Shown here: piece by piece, positions 18,644 through 27,096 of the stretch | How positions within the stretch are numbered: position 1 is the stretch's first letter | Layout: each line of letters opens with the position of its first letter | Assembly (NCBI RefSeq): GCF_006704265.1 | Contig: NZ_VIKA01000005.1 | Location: forward strand, 1-64,000 | DNA: 64,000 bases | DNA from: Elioraea sp. Yellowstone | Lineage (GTDB): Bacteria > Pseudomonadota > Alphaproteobacteria > Acetobacterales > Acetobacteraceae | Reading direction: 5' to 3' | Made by a program: the position numbers and the translations under genes | The notes under the pieces: generated by a model | Told to the model about the DNA's origin: nothing | The model's database searches: none | What the model saw: the letters and a program-made list of their open reading frames with translations, nothing else

Positions 18644-19998
18644 CCTCGGCCCGACACGGCGCGCGCAAGCGCGCCGATGTCGGGCGCGGCATCGAGGGTC
18701 TCGACCGCGCCGACCAGCGCGGCAAGGTCGAGGCACGGCGGGCGTGCGGCCGCAAGGCACGCCGACGCCTTGGCGAACTGCGCCTCGCGCGAGAGCGGGT
18801 TCGCGGGGCTGCCGAGCGTGTGCTCGACCGTGACGCGCGCAGTCGTGCCGTGCGCCACCTCCACCGTCTGCGGCACGACCGCGTTCGGATCGGGGTTGCC
18901 ATCCTCGATCAGCCGCACGCGGGCCGCCAGCGCGAGCGTCTCAGGGTCGGCCAGCCGCGCGGGCGTGAAGTCGGCGAGGCCGACCGTGCCGAAGCGCAGC
19001 GTGGTCGCGGCGACGAAGGGCAGGCAGAGCCGTGCATAGCTCGGCGTCAGGTCGTCACGGAGCGGGCGGCCGACCAGACGCATCGCCAGCGGCGGCAGAT
19101 GCAGGCGGATCTCGCGCACGGAAGCCGGATCGATGGTCTCGCGCGCGCGCAGTCGTTGCAGCCCGTCGATCACCGGATGCGTCAGCCGCCCCGAGGGGAA
19201 GGGCTTGTGCGACAGCGCCTGCACCTGCCAGGTGCTCCCGAGGGTGGCGAGCGCGGGCGCGAGATCGTGCTCCGGCTCCGTCATCGCCAGGAAGCCGGAG
19301 CGGCCGGTGAGCCACGCCTCCGGTCCGTGCACGCCCGCCGCGGCGAGGTCTGCCGCACGCAGCCCCGCGGCAGCGGCGAAGCCCATCTGCACCGCAAGCG
19401 CGATCGACCCCTCGTGGTGCGCCTGCATCGTTCCGGGAATCTGCCCCAGCAGCAGGCCGGCACCGGCCGAGCCGGTCGCCAGGTCGAAGCCGCGCAGCCG
19501 CGCCACCGCACCATAGGCGCCGAACATCCCCGCCGTCGCCGGACGGAAGAACCGCATCGTGCCGCGCGACGCCGCACCGACCGTGCAGGCGAGCTCGAGC
19601 CCGAACACCACGGCCGAGACGAACCGGAACCCGCCGACCGTCCCCTGCCGTTCCGCCTCGGCGAAAGCGGCGGCGAGCGTGGGCGTCATCGCGTGCACCA
19701 CCGCCGCCTCGTGGATCGCGTCGAACTCCAGCGCGTGGGCCTGGAACGCGTTGACGAAGGCTGCCTGCGCCGTGGGTAGGCGCGTACCCTGCCCCCAGAC
19801 CGTCGCCTCCGACCCCGTGCCCCAGCGCGAGGCTGCGGCGACGATCGCCGGCTGCTTCTCATGTCCCGTGCCGGCGACCCCGACCGCAAGCGTATCCAGC
19901 ACGAACACGCGCGCGGCCGCGCGGGCCGCCGGCGGGATCGCATCGTCCGGCGTCTCCAGCACGTGACGCAGCAGCGCGCGCTCGGCATCCGGCGTCAT
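18640..19998 (-). CDS. MmgE/PrpD-family protein (2-methylcitrate dehydratase-like)
   Basis: A 452-residue member of the MmgE/PrpD fold, which includes 2-methylcitrate dehydratase and cis-aconitate decarboxylase. Visible: LDTLAVGVAGTGHEKQ, AAFVNAFQAHALEFDAIHEA (family D/H-rich segment), PTLAAAFAEAE and HKPFPSGRLTHPVIDG. ATG 19998 is the family-consistent start; open frame upstream lacks homology. It is divergent from hyuB across 115 bp, so a shared regulatory region is plausible, and convergent with the UgpB gene. Many alphaproteobacterial catabolic islands carry such genes with unknown substrate, so the reaction is left open. Confidence 0.88.
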   Translation of the reverse strand: MTPDAERALLRHVLETPDDAIPPAARAAARVFVLDTLAVGVAGTGHEKQPAIVAAASRWGTGSEATVWGQGTRLPTAQAAFVNAFQAHALEFDAIHEAAVVHAMTPTLAAAFAEAERQGTVGGFRFVSAVVFGLELACTVGAASRGTMRFFRPATAGMFGAYGAVARLRGFDLATGSAGAGLLLGQIPGTMQAHHEGSIALAVQMGFAAAAGLRAADLAAAGVHGPEAWLTGRSGFLAMTEPEHDLAPALATLGSTWQVQALSHKPFPSGRLTHPVIDGLQRLRARETIDPASVREIRLHLPPLAMRLVGRPLRDDLTPSYARLCLPFVAATTLRFGTVGLADFTPARLADPETLALAARVRLIEDGNPDPNAVVPQTVEVAHGTTARVTVEHTLGSPANPLSREAQFAKASACLAAARPPCLDLAALVGAVETLDAAPDIGALARAVSGRG

Positions 19999-20113
19999 GC
20001 GGCGATGCTGGCTATGCGCAGCGCGGCGGTCAATCGGCGCGCCGGGTTGCAGACCGCGCCACGCCGTCGGACACTCGCCCTCGTACCCACGACCGCGCAG
20101 GCCCGCCCGCTCC

Positions 20114-21898
20114 ATGACCGCCACGCACGACCCGATCGAGTTCGAGCTCTTCCGCAACGCGATCTTCTCGATCGCAGACGAGATGGCACTGACCGTGTTC
20201 CGCACCACCTATTCGGGCGTGCTGAAGGACAACATGGACTACTCGACCGCCCTCGCCGATGCGGACGGACGGCTGGTCGCGCAGGGACTGACGCTGCCCG
20301 GACATCTCGGCTCGATCCCGACGGCACTTGCGAGCGTCATGCGCCACTTCGGCGATTCGATGAACGAGGGCGACATCTACTGCCTGAACGACCCCTTCGA
20401 CGGCGGCATGCACCTGCCCGACATCTTCGTCTTCAAGCCGCTCTACCACCAGGGCAGGCGGATGGCCTTCGCCGCGACGGTCTGCCACCACACGGACGTG
20501 GGCGGGCGCGTGGCGGGCTCGAACGCCTCGGACTCCACCGAGATCTACGCCGAGGGGCTGCGCATCCCGCCGCTCAAGCTCTACGACCGTGGTGTGCGCA
20601 ACGAGACGCTGATGGCCATCATCGAGCGCAACGTGCGGCTTCCCGTGCGGCTGTTCGGCGACCTGCGCGCGCAGCTCGCCGCCTGCCACATCGCCGAGAC
20701 GCAGCTCGCCGAGCTGATCGCGCGCTACGGCGTGGAGAAGGTCGGCTTGTACATGGAGGAGGTGATCGACTACGCCGAGCGCCTGACGCGCGCGGCGCTG
20801 GCCGAGCTGCCCGACGGGGAGTGGTCCTTCGAGGACTGGATCGACGACGACGGCGTGGATGTCGGCAAGCCGATCCGCCTGTTCGTGACGCTGAGGAAGC
20901 GGGGCGGCCACATGGTGGTGGACTGGACCGGCACGAGCCCGCAGGTGAAGGGCGCCATCAACAACACGCTCTCCTTCACCAAGGCCGCCTCCTATACCGC
21001 CGTGCGGTCGGTGCTGCCCGCCGGCATCCCGAACAACGAGGGCGTGTTCCGCGCGATCGAGGTGATCTGCCCGCCCGGCACGGTCGGCAACGCCGTGCTG
21101 CCGGCGGCCTGCGCCGCGCGCGGGCTGACGGGGTTCCGCATGACGGACTGCGTCTTCGGCGCGCTCGCGATGATGCTGCCCGACCGCGTCTTCGCCGCCG
21201 GCGACGGCGGCAATACCGGCATCTCGATCGGTGGCTGGACGGCCGACCGCAGGCCGTTCATCTATGTCGACTTCACCTGCGGCGCCTGGGGTGCCCGGCC
21301 CTGGGCCGATGGGCTCGACGGCAACAGCCACATATTCGCCAACATGGCCTCCCACTCGGTCGAGGTGACGGAGGTCGAGCAGCCGATCCAGATCCTCGCC
21401 TACGAGTTCGTGCCGGACAGGGCCGGGGCGGGGAAGTTCCGCGGCGGCGTGCCGTTCCGCCGCGACTACCGTTTCCTGGAGGAGGAGGGGACGCTGCAGG
21501 TCCGCTCCGACCGGCGCACCCATCGTCCCTTCGGCCTCTACGGCGGCAGCCCCGGCGCGCCGTCCGAGAACGTGTTGAACCCCGACACCGAGAACCGTCC
21601 CCTGCCCTCGAAGTTCACCATGACGATCCGTCACGGCGAGGTGTTCCGCCACGTGCTCGCCGGCGGCGGCGGCTGGGGCGATCCGCTCGAGCGCGATCCG
21701 GCGCGGGTGCTGCGCGACGTCCGCAACGAACTGCTCTCGGTCGCGAAGGCTGCCGCCGAGTACGGCGTCGTGATCGACGCTGGCGCCGTGGACCCGGCGG
21801 CGACGGAACGCCTGCGTGCCGAGCTCCGCGCGCGGCGCGGCTGGCGCGAGGTGCCGACGGTGCAGCGCACCGATCCGCTGCCGCAGGCCGCGGAGTAG
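20114..21898 (+). CDS. HyuB: hydantoinase B/oxoprolinase-family subunit
   Basis: A 594-residue protein matching the hydantoinase B family: DPIEFELFRNAIFSIADEM, AQGLTLPGHLGSIP, YCLNDPFDGGMHLPDI, DWTGTSPQVKGAINNT and GGGGWGDPLERDPA. With HyuA it forms an ATP-dependent amidohydrolase (N-methylhydantoinase, 5-oxoprolinase) or a carboxylase of the acetone/acetophenone carboxylase class. ATG 20114 matches the family N-terminus. It sits 5 bp before hyuA. Gene order B-then-A and the racemase-family gene at 29.8 kb would fit hydantoin or lactam use, but the substrate cannot be read from sequence. Confidence 0.9.
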   Translation: MTATHDPIEFELFRNAIFSIADEMALTVFRTTYSGVLKDNMDYSTALADADGRLVAQGLTLPGHLGSIPTALASVMRHFGDSMNEGDIYCLNDPFDGGMHLPDIFVFKPLYHQGRRMAFAATVCHHTDVGGRVAGSNASDSTEIYAEGLRIPPLKLYDRGVRNETLMAIIERNVRLPVRLFGDLRAQLAACHIAETQLAELIARYGVEKVGLYMEEVIDYAERLTRAALAELPDGEWSFEDWIDDDGVDVGKPIRLFVTLRKRGGHMVVDWTGTSPQVKGAINNTLSFTKAASYTAVRSVLPAGIPNNEGVFRAIEVICPPGTVGNAVLPAACAARGLTGFRMTDCVFGALAMMLPDRVFAAGDGGNTGISIGGWTADRRPFIYVDFTCGAWGARPWADGLDGNSHIFANMASHSVEVTEVEQPIQILAYEFVPDRAGAGKFRGGVPFRRDYRFLEEEGTLQVRSDRRTHRPFGLYGGSPGAPSENVLNPDTENRPLPSKFTMTIRHGEVFRHVLAGGGGWGDPLERDPARVLRDVRNELLSVAKAAAEYGVVIDAGAVDPAATERLRAELRARRGWREVPTVQRTDPLPQAAE

Positions 21899-21903
21899 CG
21901 CCG

Positions 21904-23988
21904 ATGGCAACGACCTGGCGCGTGGGTGTCGATATCGGCGGCACGTTCACGGACATCGTGCTGCTCGGATCGGACGGCACGGTGCACACACGCAAGATCT
22001 CATCGAGCGTGGACGACTACGCACGCGCGATCGTCGATGGTCTGGCCGCGCTGCTTGCCGAGACCGGCATCGCCGGCCATGCGATCGCGGAGGTCCGTCA
22101 CGGCACCACGGTGGCCTCGAACGCGATCCTCGAGCACAAGGGCGCCCGCACCGCACTGATCACCACCAGGGGCTTCCGCGACGTGCTCGAGATCCGCACG
22201 CTGCGCATGCCCAGGCTCTACGACATCGCCTGGGACAAGCCGCCGCCACTGGTGGAGCGCCGACTGCGCCGCGTCGTCGACGAGCGGATCGACGCACGCG
22301 GCCGGGTCGAACGGCCGCTGGATCCCGTGGCGGCCGAGGCGGTGGTGCGCGCGCTCCTCGACGAGGGCATCGAGGCGATCGCGATCTGCCTGCTGCACGC
22401 CTACGCCAACCCGGCGCATGAGACGCTGCTTGCCGGCATCGTGCGCCGCCTCGCGCCGGACCTGCCGCTCTCCGTCTCGTCCGAGGTGCTGCCCGAGATC
22501 AAGGAGTACGAACGCACCTCGACCACCGTGATCAACGCCTACGTCATGCCGGTGGTCGCGCGCTACCTGCGGCGGCTGCGCAGCGGGCTCGACCGCGCGG
22601 GCGTGCCGGCGCGGCTCTCGCTGATGCAGTCGAACGGCGGACTGATGGCAGCGGAGGCCGCGGCCGCGCGGCCGATGCACATCATCGAATCCGGCCCCGC
22701 CGGTGGTGTCATCGGCGCGCAGGCGGTCGCGCGCATCCACGGCCTCTCCGACATCATCACCTTCGACATGGGCGGCACCACCGCCAAGGCCGCGACCATC
22801 GAGAGCGGGGTGGTGGCACGCGCGGCGGAGTACTCGGTCGGAGCCGGGATCATGGTCGGCTCGCGGCTGCTCACCGGCGCCGGTTACCTGCTGAAGGTGC
22901 CGGCGATCGATCTGGCCGAGGTCGGCGCCGGCGGCGGGTCGCTCGTGCGCGTCGATGCCGCAGGGGCGCTGAAGGTCGGGCCCGAGAGCGCCGGGGCCGT
23001 GCCCGGCCCGGTCTGTTACGATTCAGGCGGCACCGAGCCGACCATCACCGACGCCAACGTCATCCTCGGCTACCTCAATCCATGCCACCTGGTCGGCGGC
23101 GCGGTGAAGCTCAACGCGGACAAGGCGCGTGCGGTGTTCGAGCGCAGGGTTGCCGCTCCGCTCGGGCTCGACCTCGCGCGCGCCGCACACGGGGCGCATC
23201 TGATCGCGGCCTCGAACATGATCCGCGCGATCCGAGCCGTCTCGTCGGAGCGTGGGCGGGACCCGCGACGTTTCGCGCTCTTCGCCTTCGGCGGCAACGG
23301 GCCGCTCTTCGCCTGCGGCATGGCCGAGGCGCTCGGGATGCGGCGCGTGATCGTGCCGCCGTCGCCCGGCCTGTTCTCGTCCTTCGGCCTGCTCTATGCC
23401 GAGACCGAACACCACTATGCGCGCAGCTTCCGCTGCCTGACGCGCGCGCTCGACCTTGCGGCACTGAACGAGGCGTGGGAGTCTCTCGCTGACCAGGCGC
23501 TCCAGCAGCTCGCGGCCGAAGGGTTCCGTGGCGAGGCGGCACGACTGGAGCGCACTGCCGCGCTCCACTATCACGGCCAGAGCTTCGAGCTTGCCGTGCC
23601 CGCCCCCGATGGCAGGATCGACGCGGCAGGTGTGCGCGCGCTCGAGGAGGCGTTCGGCGCCGAGCACGAACGCACCTACGGCCATCGCGCCGGTGCGGAC
23701 GAGCCGGTCGAGCTCGTCTCGATCCAGGTGGTCGGGCGCGGGATCAGGCGGGACTTCACGCTGCCGGAGCGCACATCGACATGCCGCAGGGAGGCGGCGA
23801 TCCCGCAGCGACGCGCCTATTTCGGCCCGGCCTCCGGCTGGATCGAGACCCCGGTGCTGCGCCGTGGCGACCTCGCCCAAGGCGCGGACGGACCGCTGAT
23901 CGTCGAGGAATATGACGCGACCTGCCTCGTGCTGCCGGGCTGGCGAGCGCGGATCGACGAGGGCGCGAACATCGTGATCGATCGATAG
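21904..23988 (+). CDS. HyuA: hydantoinase A/oxoprolinase-family ATP-binding subunit
   Basis: A 694-residue protein. The N-terminal VGVDIGGTFTDIVLL is the actin-fold phosphate loop of HyuA, followed by VRHGTTVASNAILEHKGA and, in the central domain, SNGGLMAAEAAAARP, ESGPAGGVIGAQAVA and TFDMGGTTAKAA. It phosphorylates the ring or carboxylated intermediate for the HyuB partner. ATG 21904 lies 5 bp after the hyuB stop. Its stop is 2 bp from the stop of the convergent TRAP permease gene. Confidence 0.92.
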   Translation: MATTWRVGVDIGGTFTDIVLLGSDGTVHTRKISSSVDDYARAIVDGLAALLAETGIAGHAIAEVRHGTTVASNAILEHKGARTALITTRGFRDVLEIRTLRMPRLYDIAWDKPPPLVERRLRRVVDERIDARGRVERPLDPVAAEAVVRALLDEGIEAIAICLLHAYANPAHETLLAGIVRRLAPDLPLSVSSEVLPEIKEYERTSTTVINAYVMPVVARYLRRLRSGLDRAGVPARLSLMQSNGGLMAAEAAAARPMHIIESGPAGGVIGAQAVARIHGLSDIITFDMGGTTAKAATIESGVVARAAEYSVGAGIMVGSRLLTGAGYLLKVPAIDLAEVGAGGGSLVRVDAAGALKVGPESAGAVPGPVCYDSGGTEPTITDANVILGYLNPCHLVGGAVKLNADKARAVFERRVAAPLGLDLARAAHGAHLIAASNMIRAIRAVSSERGRDPRRFALFAFGGNGPLFACGMAEALGMRRVIVPPSPGLFSSFGLLYAETEHHYARSFRCLTRALDLAALNEAWESLADQALQQLAAEGFRGEAARLERTAALHYHGQSFELAVPAPDGRIDAAGVRALEEAFGAEHERTYGHRAGADEPVELVSIQVVGRGIRRDFTLPERTSTCRREAAIPQRRAYFGPASGWIETPVLRRGDLAQGADGPLIVEEYDATCLVLPGWRARIDEGANIVIDR

Positions 23989-23990
23989 GT

Positions 23991-25277
23991 TCACCCCCGC
24001 GCCGTGCGCGGCAACCAGAGTGCGAGGTCGGGCCACAGGATCAAGAGCGCGATCATCATCACCAGCGTCAGCACGAACGGCGCCGCTCCGATGATCACGT
24101 CGTCGATCCGGCCACGTGGCCTGAGCCCCTGAACCACGTAGAGGTTGATGCCGACCGGCGGCGTGATCATCGCCGTCTCGAGCAGCAGTACCACCAGCAC
24201 GCCCAGCCAGACAGGATCGAATCCGGCGCGGATCAGCAGCGGGATGATGATCGGCACCGTCGCGACCATCATCGACAGCGTCTCCATGAACATGCCGAGC
24301 ACGAGGTAGAAGCCGATCACCACCAGCAGCAGCTCGAGCGGCGCAAGGCCGAGGGAGAGGATGAAGCGGTTCACCAGAGCCGTCAGCCCGATCGAGGTGA
24401 TCACGAAGTTGAGGAAGTAGGCCGCGACCAGGATCGCCATGATCATGGCGGTGGTGCGCATCGTGCCTTCCAGCGCCTCGCGCAGCACCCGCCATGTGAG
24501 CCGGCGACGCCAGGCGGCGACCGCGAGCGCCGCGAGCACGCCGAGCGCGGCCGCCTCGGTCGCCGTCGCGAGCCCTGCATAGATCGAGCCGACGACCGCG
24601 AAGAAGATCAGCATCGGGGGAATCAGATCGGGCAGCGAACGCCACCGTCCCTGCCAGCTCGTCGACATGCGCTCGCCAGCCAGTGTGGGTCGGAACAGGC
24701 ACACCACCAGCACCGTCAGGCTGAAGAGCGAGGCGAGGATGATGCCCGGAACGACCCCGGCGAGATAGAGCTGCGGGATCGAGGTCTCGGTCAGCACGCC
24801 GTAGACGATCATGTTGATCGAGGGCGGGATCAGGATGCCGAGCGTGCCGCCGGCGGCGATCGTCCCGAGGAACAGCCGCTCGCTGTAGCCACGCCGCTCC
24901 ATCTCGCCGAGCGCCACGGTGCCGATGGTCGCGGCCGTCGCCACGCTCGACCCGGAGGTGGCGGCGAACAGCGCGCAGGCGGCGATGTTGGCGTGCATCA
25001 GCCCACCCGGCAGCCAGGGGACCCACTGCACGAGCGCGGCATACATCCGCTCCGCCGTGCCCGAGCGCAGCAGGATCTCGCCCAGCAGCACGAAGAACGG
25101 GATCGCGACCAGCAGGAACGAGTTGGACGTCGACCAGGCGAGCTCGCCCATCGCGAGCGAGAGCGGAAAGCGGGCGTAGATCTGCTCGAGCGCCAGACCG
25201 AGAACGCCGAGCGCGGCCGCGACCGGCACCGCCGCCGCCAGCAGCGCCAGCAGGATGGCGATCGTCGTGACGATCAC
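23991..25277 (-). CDS. TRAP transporter large permease, DctM type
   Basis: A 428-residue membrane protein with 12 or so hydrophobic helices, an N-terminal IVTTIAILLALLAAAVPVAAA and conserved stretches SGSSVATAATIGTVALGEM and GGTLGILIPPSINMIVYG characteristic of DctM. It is the Na+-coupled transport subunit for an organic acid delivered by the DctP receptor. It overlaps dctQ by 4 bp, so the two are translated together. Gene order P-Q-M on the minus strand is the standard one. Confidence 0.93.
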   Translation of the reverse strand: MIVTTIAILLALLAAAVPVAAALGVLGLALEQIYARFPLSLAMGELAWSTSNSFLLVAIPFFVLLGEILLRSGTAERMYAALVQWVPWLPGGLMHANIAACALFAATSGSSVATAATIGTVALGEMERRGYSERLFLGTIAAGGTLGILIPPSINMIVYGVLTETSIPQLYLAGVVPGIILASLFSLTVLVVCLFRPTLAGERMSTSWQGRWRSLPDLIPPMLIFFAVVGSIYAGLATATEAAALGVLAALAVAAWRRRLTWRVLREALEGTMRTTAMIMAILVAAYFLNFVITSIGLTALVNRFILSLGLAPLELLLVVIGFYLVLGMFMETLSMMVATVPIIIPLLIRAGFDPVWLGVLVVLLLETAMITPPVGINLYVVQGLRPRGRIDDVIIGAAPFVLTLVMMIALLILWPDLALWLPRTARG

Positions 25278-25861
25278 CGCTCGGCGATCCGTGCCTCGGC
25301 CGCGCGCATCTCCTCGGCCACCTCCTCGGCGCTGGAGCGGGTGCCGATCAACGCGCTGACGCCGGCGAGATCCCCGCGCAGCAGCCGCGCCAGCACCACC
25401 AGGACAAGCGCGAAGGCGATCGCGACGAACAGGCCGAGGCCGATCAGCCAGAGCGCCTGGGGCACGATCAGCGGTGTCTCCAGGGCCGACTGGCTGCGCG
25501 ACGACGAGGTCCAGGACTGCTCGAACACGCCAATGCCGTGCCAGAACACCAGCGCGAAGAATCCGAGGAACAGCGAGAGACCCACGAGATCGAGCGCGAC
25601 CCGCACCGGTATCGGCGCCAGGAGATAGAGCGAATCGATACGGATATGCGCACGGTCGAGCAGTGCCGCCGCGAGCCCCCAGGCCACGCCGATCGCGAGC
25701 GCGTAGCCCGCAAGCTCGTCCGCGCCGCCGATCGAGACCACGAGAACCTTGCGCAGGAACACATCAAGGCCGATCAGGATCGCGGCGAGCAGGATGAGCG
25801 CGCCACCGAACCAGAGCCCGAACCGGGCCACCGCCGCGGCAGCCGACATCAGCACGCTCAT
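25274..25861 (-). CDS. TRAP transporter small permease, DctQ type
   Basis: A 195-residue protein with four predicted transmembrane segments. LIGLDVFLRKVLV and GGADELAGYALAIGVAWGLAAAL are typical of DctQ. It associates with DctM in the inner membrane. The C-terminal tail (about 35 residues, Glu/Ala/Arg-rich) is cytoplasmic and longer than usual. Confidence 0.9.
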   Translation of the reverse strand: MSVLMSAAAAVARFGLWFGGALILLAAILIGLDVFLRKVLVVSIGGADELAGYALAIGVAWGLAAALLDRAHIRIDSLYLLAPIPVRVALDLVGLSLFLGFFALVFWHGIGVFEQSWTSSSRSQSALETPLIVPQALWLIGLGLFVAIAFALVLVVLARLLRGDLAGVSALIGTRSSAEEVAEEMRAAEARIAER

Positions 25862-25925
25862 CCGGTCCCTTCCTCCGGCCGGAGGGCTCCGGCGCGGAGC
25901 GACACCGCGCCGGAGCCCGGGCCGC

Positions 25926-26981
25926 TCACGGGAGCGGCGCCGTCAGGCCGAGCACCTTGCCGACAGTGTCGTTCCACTCGCGCGTGCACTCCGCCCCGCA
26001 GCGCTTGGCCCAGTTCGCGAGCACGGCCGTCTCGACAAGCCGCTTGTGCACGGCCGCCTCCTCGGGCTTCACCGGCACGAGCGTCATGTTCGCGAGGCGG
26101 CCCATGGTGCAGGGCGGACGGTTGAAGTTGCAGTTGTCCGCCTGGGCATCCGCCGCCTTCAGCGTCTGCCACATCTTGTCCTCGTAGGCCTTCACCTGCT
26201 CGAGCAGGAACTGCTGCACACGCGGCTCCAGCCGGTTCCAGGTGGTCAGGTTGACCGCGAGGACATTGATGCTCCAGCCGAGCGACATCGGATAGATGGA
26301 TTTCGAGACCTCGGGCCAGCGCGCAGTGTTGCCGGAGAGGCTGCCGGTCACCGCACAGTCGACCACGCCGTTGTTCAGCGCCGGCACGACCTCGGCGAAG
26401 GCCATGCTGACGGCGGTCGCGCCCACGCCCTGGAGGAAGTCGCGCATGGTGTTGTTGAAGACGCGGATCTTCTTGCCGCGCAGGTCGGCGAGCCCGCCGA
26501 TCACCTCGCGGCACCAGAACACTTGCGGCGGGTTGCCGCCGAAGGCGAGCAGCTTGGCGTTCCAGTTCCGCTGCATCTGGCGGTCGATCACCGGCCGCCA
26601 CGCCTCGCAGGCCGCGCGCGCCTTGTCGGCGTCGAGCGTCAGCCCCGCGAGGTCGCAGCCCTCGAAGCGCGGGTCGTCGCCTGCCATCTTCGAGATGTCC
26701 ATGCCCGCGAAATCCATCACGCCGAGACGCAGCAGACGCAGCATGGTCTTGTCATCGATGCCCATCTGGTCGAGCGGCGTGATGTCGGCGGTGATCCGGC
26801 CGTTCGAGGCGCGCGGGATCGTCTCGCGCCAGAACGGCACCTCGTCCATGGTCGAGGCGACGGTCGGGCTGTTCAGCCCGATCACCTTGAAGTGGTGCCG
26901 CGGCAGATCCTGGGCCGCCGCGCCGAAAGGCTGAAGCCAGAGCGCGGCGACCGCCACGCCCAACAGGTTGCGCATCCTCAT
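25926..26981 (-). CDS. TRAP transporter solute-binding protein, DctP type, cysteine-rich
   Basis: A 351-residue periplasmic receptor with signal peptide MRMRNLLGVAVAALWLQPFG. KKIRVFNNTMRDFLQGVG contains the conserved Arg that binds the ligand carboxylate, and AFAEVVPALNNGVVDCAVTG is the following pocket segment. It supplies DctQM. ATG 26981 has GGGGAGG 5 bases upstream. It carries at least eight Cys residues (for example FEGCDL, VFWCREV, DNCNF, PPCTMG, AKRCGAEC), unusual for the family and suggesting periplasmic disulfides. The ligand is presumably an organic acid relevant to the flanking HyuAB/aminotransferase genes. Confidence 0.9.
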   Translation of the reverse strand: MRMRNLLGVAVAALWLQPFGAAAQDLPRHHFKVIGLNSPTVASTMDEVPFWRETIPRASNGRITADITPLDQMGIDDKTMLRLLRLGVMDFAGMDISKMAGDDPRFEGCDLAGLTLDADKARAACEAWRPVIDRQMQRNWNAKLLAFGGNPPQVFWCREVIGGLADLRGKKIRVFNNTMRDFLQGVGATAVSMAFAEVVPALNNGVVDCAVTGSLSGNTARWPEVSKSIYPMSLGWSINVLAVNLTTWNRLEPRVQQFLLEQVKAYEDKMWQTLKAADAQADNCNFNRPPCTMGRLANMTLVPVKPEEAAVHKRLVETAVLANWAKRCGAECTREWNDTVGKVLGLTAPLP

Positions 26982-27014
26982 GCGAGCCTCCCCTTCGACC
27001 GAGATCGTCCGAGG

Positions 27015-27096
27015 CGGCAAGACGTCAGGCCGTTCAGCCGATCTGCGGGGGCATGAATGGTGACACCGCTTCGGTGCGGACGGCAAGACGTCAGGC
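27015..27096. repeat. 16-bp direct repeat pair flanking the dctP leader
   Basis: CGGCAAGACGTCAGGC occurs at 27015-27030 and again exactly at 27081-27096, 66 bp apart, in the short gap between the aminotransferase stop and dctP. The second copy contains the aminotransferase stop codon. The intervening bases show no gene. It may be a recent small duplication or a regulator site; nothing more is visible. Confidence 0.6.
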
